DNA from: Ichthyophis bannanicus
Lineage: Eukaryota; Chordata; Amphibia; Gymnophiona; Ichthyophiidae
NCBI GenBank assembly: GCA_033557465.1
Contig: CM066041.1
Span: 155,533,532-155,597,531, forward strand
Direction: 5' to 3'
DNA length: 64,000 nucleotides
Under the pieces are notes generated by a model that was given only the letters and a program-made list of their open reading frames with translations, searched no databases and was not told where the DNA came from. A program made the position numbers and the translations under genes. Of the stretch, positions 63,499 through 64,000 are shown piece by piece (the stretch's first letter is position 1; each line of letters begins with the position of its first letter).

Positions 63499-64000
63499 CC
63501 AGGACCCAGGGTTCTAGGTCAGAGGCCTGGAGCCAAGCAAGTCGTCGGGCTGCAATGGCAATGCCCGAAGCTCTACCGGCACCTTCAAAGGAATCAAAGG
63601 CTGCTATGTTGGAGAACTTAGAAACATCTAGAAGCAGTTTCACCAGAGAAATGAACTCCTCCTTTCTATCCTCAGGGATAAAGGTGGCAAAATGCTTTAC
63701 CTTTAGGGCAAGTTCCCTTAGAAACATGCCCATATACAGACTGTAAAAATTAATCCTGGCTATAAGCATACTAGCCTGGAAAACTTTTCTGCCAAAAGAG
63801 TCGAGGGTCTTACATTCTCGCCCTGGAGGGGTAGAAGAGTGCCTTTTGGTGCTCTTAATCTTTTTCAGCGCAGACTTCACCACAATGGAATGGTGAGGCA
63901 GCTGAGTCTTTTGAAACCCAGGAGAAGGAGGGACCCGGTACATGGTGTCCAACCTACGAGAGTAAGGAGACAACGTTAGAGGAGCCTCCCATAAGTCCAT
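63197..64000 (-). CDS. DIRS Gag C-terminal part, copy H, open
   Basis: 267 codons open from the right edge to the stop at 63197. It includes LYMGMFLRELALKVKHFATF, then ARRLAWLQASDLEPWVLDGL, NLPCTGENLFGKDWQIKATQ, and a basic Lys/Gln/Pro tail (KKKSFKRPYYKKARFS; KRQQPKQARSKPAASA). This block is the most conserved Gag region among the copies. Its end overlaps the start of RT/RH by about 300 bases, a normal DIRS arrangement. The start lies outside the window. Confidence 0.85.
   Translation of the reverse strand: MDLWEAPLTLSPYSRRLDTMYRVPPSPGFQKTQLPHHSIVVKSALKKIKSTKRHSSTPPGRECKTLDSFGRKVFQASMLIARINFYSLYMGMFLRELALKVKHFATFIPEDRKEEFISLVKLLLDVSKFSNIAAFDSFEGAGRASGIAIAARRLAWLQASDLEPWVLDGLRNLPCTGENLFGKDWQIKATQMDAENATLDRLSKSTSTPAKKKSFKRPYYKKARFSTNTGQQSSQPRFAAKRQQPKQARSKPAASATPQQAQPPQGF

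Larger units (their letters stand above)
58369..64000 (-). mobile_element. DIRS-like retrotransposon copy H (youngest, runs off right edge)
   Basis: Right ITR, ICR, YR, RT/RH and the C-terminal part of Gag, all with long open frames. Interrupted only by an LTR retroelement (60150-61557) near the RNase H/YR boundary. Removing that insertion and one GGCC copy puts the long overlapping frame (61553-63109) in phase with YR. Its right end lies in an L2-clade LINE. The Gag start and left ITR are outside the window. Confidence 0.9.

Noticed and set aside
1..64000. CRISPR arrays, operons or prokaryotic features
   Set aside because: Spliced PRODH exons and vertebrate retroelements show that this is eukaryotic nuclear DNA. 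The repeats seen are ITRs, tails and microsatellites.

Overview
The window is vertebrate nuclear DNA, most likely from an amphibian with a large genome; a caecilian would fit the mass of DIRS-type retrotransposons, but that is inference. The only host gene visible is PRODH (mitochondrial proline dehydrogenase) on the minus strand. Four of its coding exons are recognisable (54081-54227, 53803-53978, 14945-15043, 4854-4942), joined in phase with consensus splice sites. The introns between them are 102 bp, 38.8 kb and 10.0 kb, and a further intron runs off the left edge. Nearly everything else is transposable-element sequence in these introns.

The dominant elements are DIRS-like tyrosine-recombinase retrotransposons, all on the minus strand. 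Each copy reads Gag, then reverse transcriptase/RNase H, then tyrosine recombinase (YR), between inverted terminal repeats (ITRs), with an internal complementary region (ICR) copying both outer ends. Copies, left to right: A (1-2637, partial), B (5651-10880), C (15272-21996), D (21997-26401, fused to C), X (26402-27012, remnant), E (27013-34045), F (35351-40929), G (54340-57274, partial) and H (58369-64000, runs off the right edge). H is the youngest looking, with long open Gag, RT/RH and YR frames. A second long frame overlies RT/RH and continues in phase into YR; it is open for hundreds of codons in several copies.

Other elements lie in or between the DIRS copies. They are a 5'-truncated CR1-like LINE in A; L2-clade LINE pieces in C, around F, at 41.2 kb and in G; tRNA-headed SINEs at 3.3 and 26.5 kb with an L2-like tail; and a 1.46-kb solo LTR in E. 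There is an old 3'-truncated L1-type element (minus, 41.6-45.5 kb) carrying a hAT-like palindromic MITE. A full-length L1/Tx1-type element (plus, 45911-51805) has a 17-bp target duplication. A GC-rich Harbinger-like element lies at 13.4-14.1 kb, a 720-bp palindromic element with a 16-bp target duplication lies in G, and an internally deleted LTR retroelement lies in H.

The most interesting points are these. In H, an inserted LTR retroelement places its Gag start codon in frame with an intact DIRS recombinase, directly downstream of the LTR. The RT/RH region of the DIRS elements appears to be read in two frames. The DIRS copies sit head to tail and all in the PRODH sense orientation. Copy F splits an L2-clade LINE with no visible target duplication. 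No tRNA, rRNA, CRISPR or prokaryotic feature was seen.
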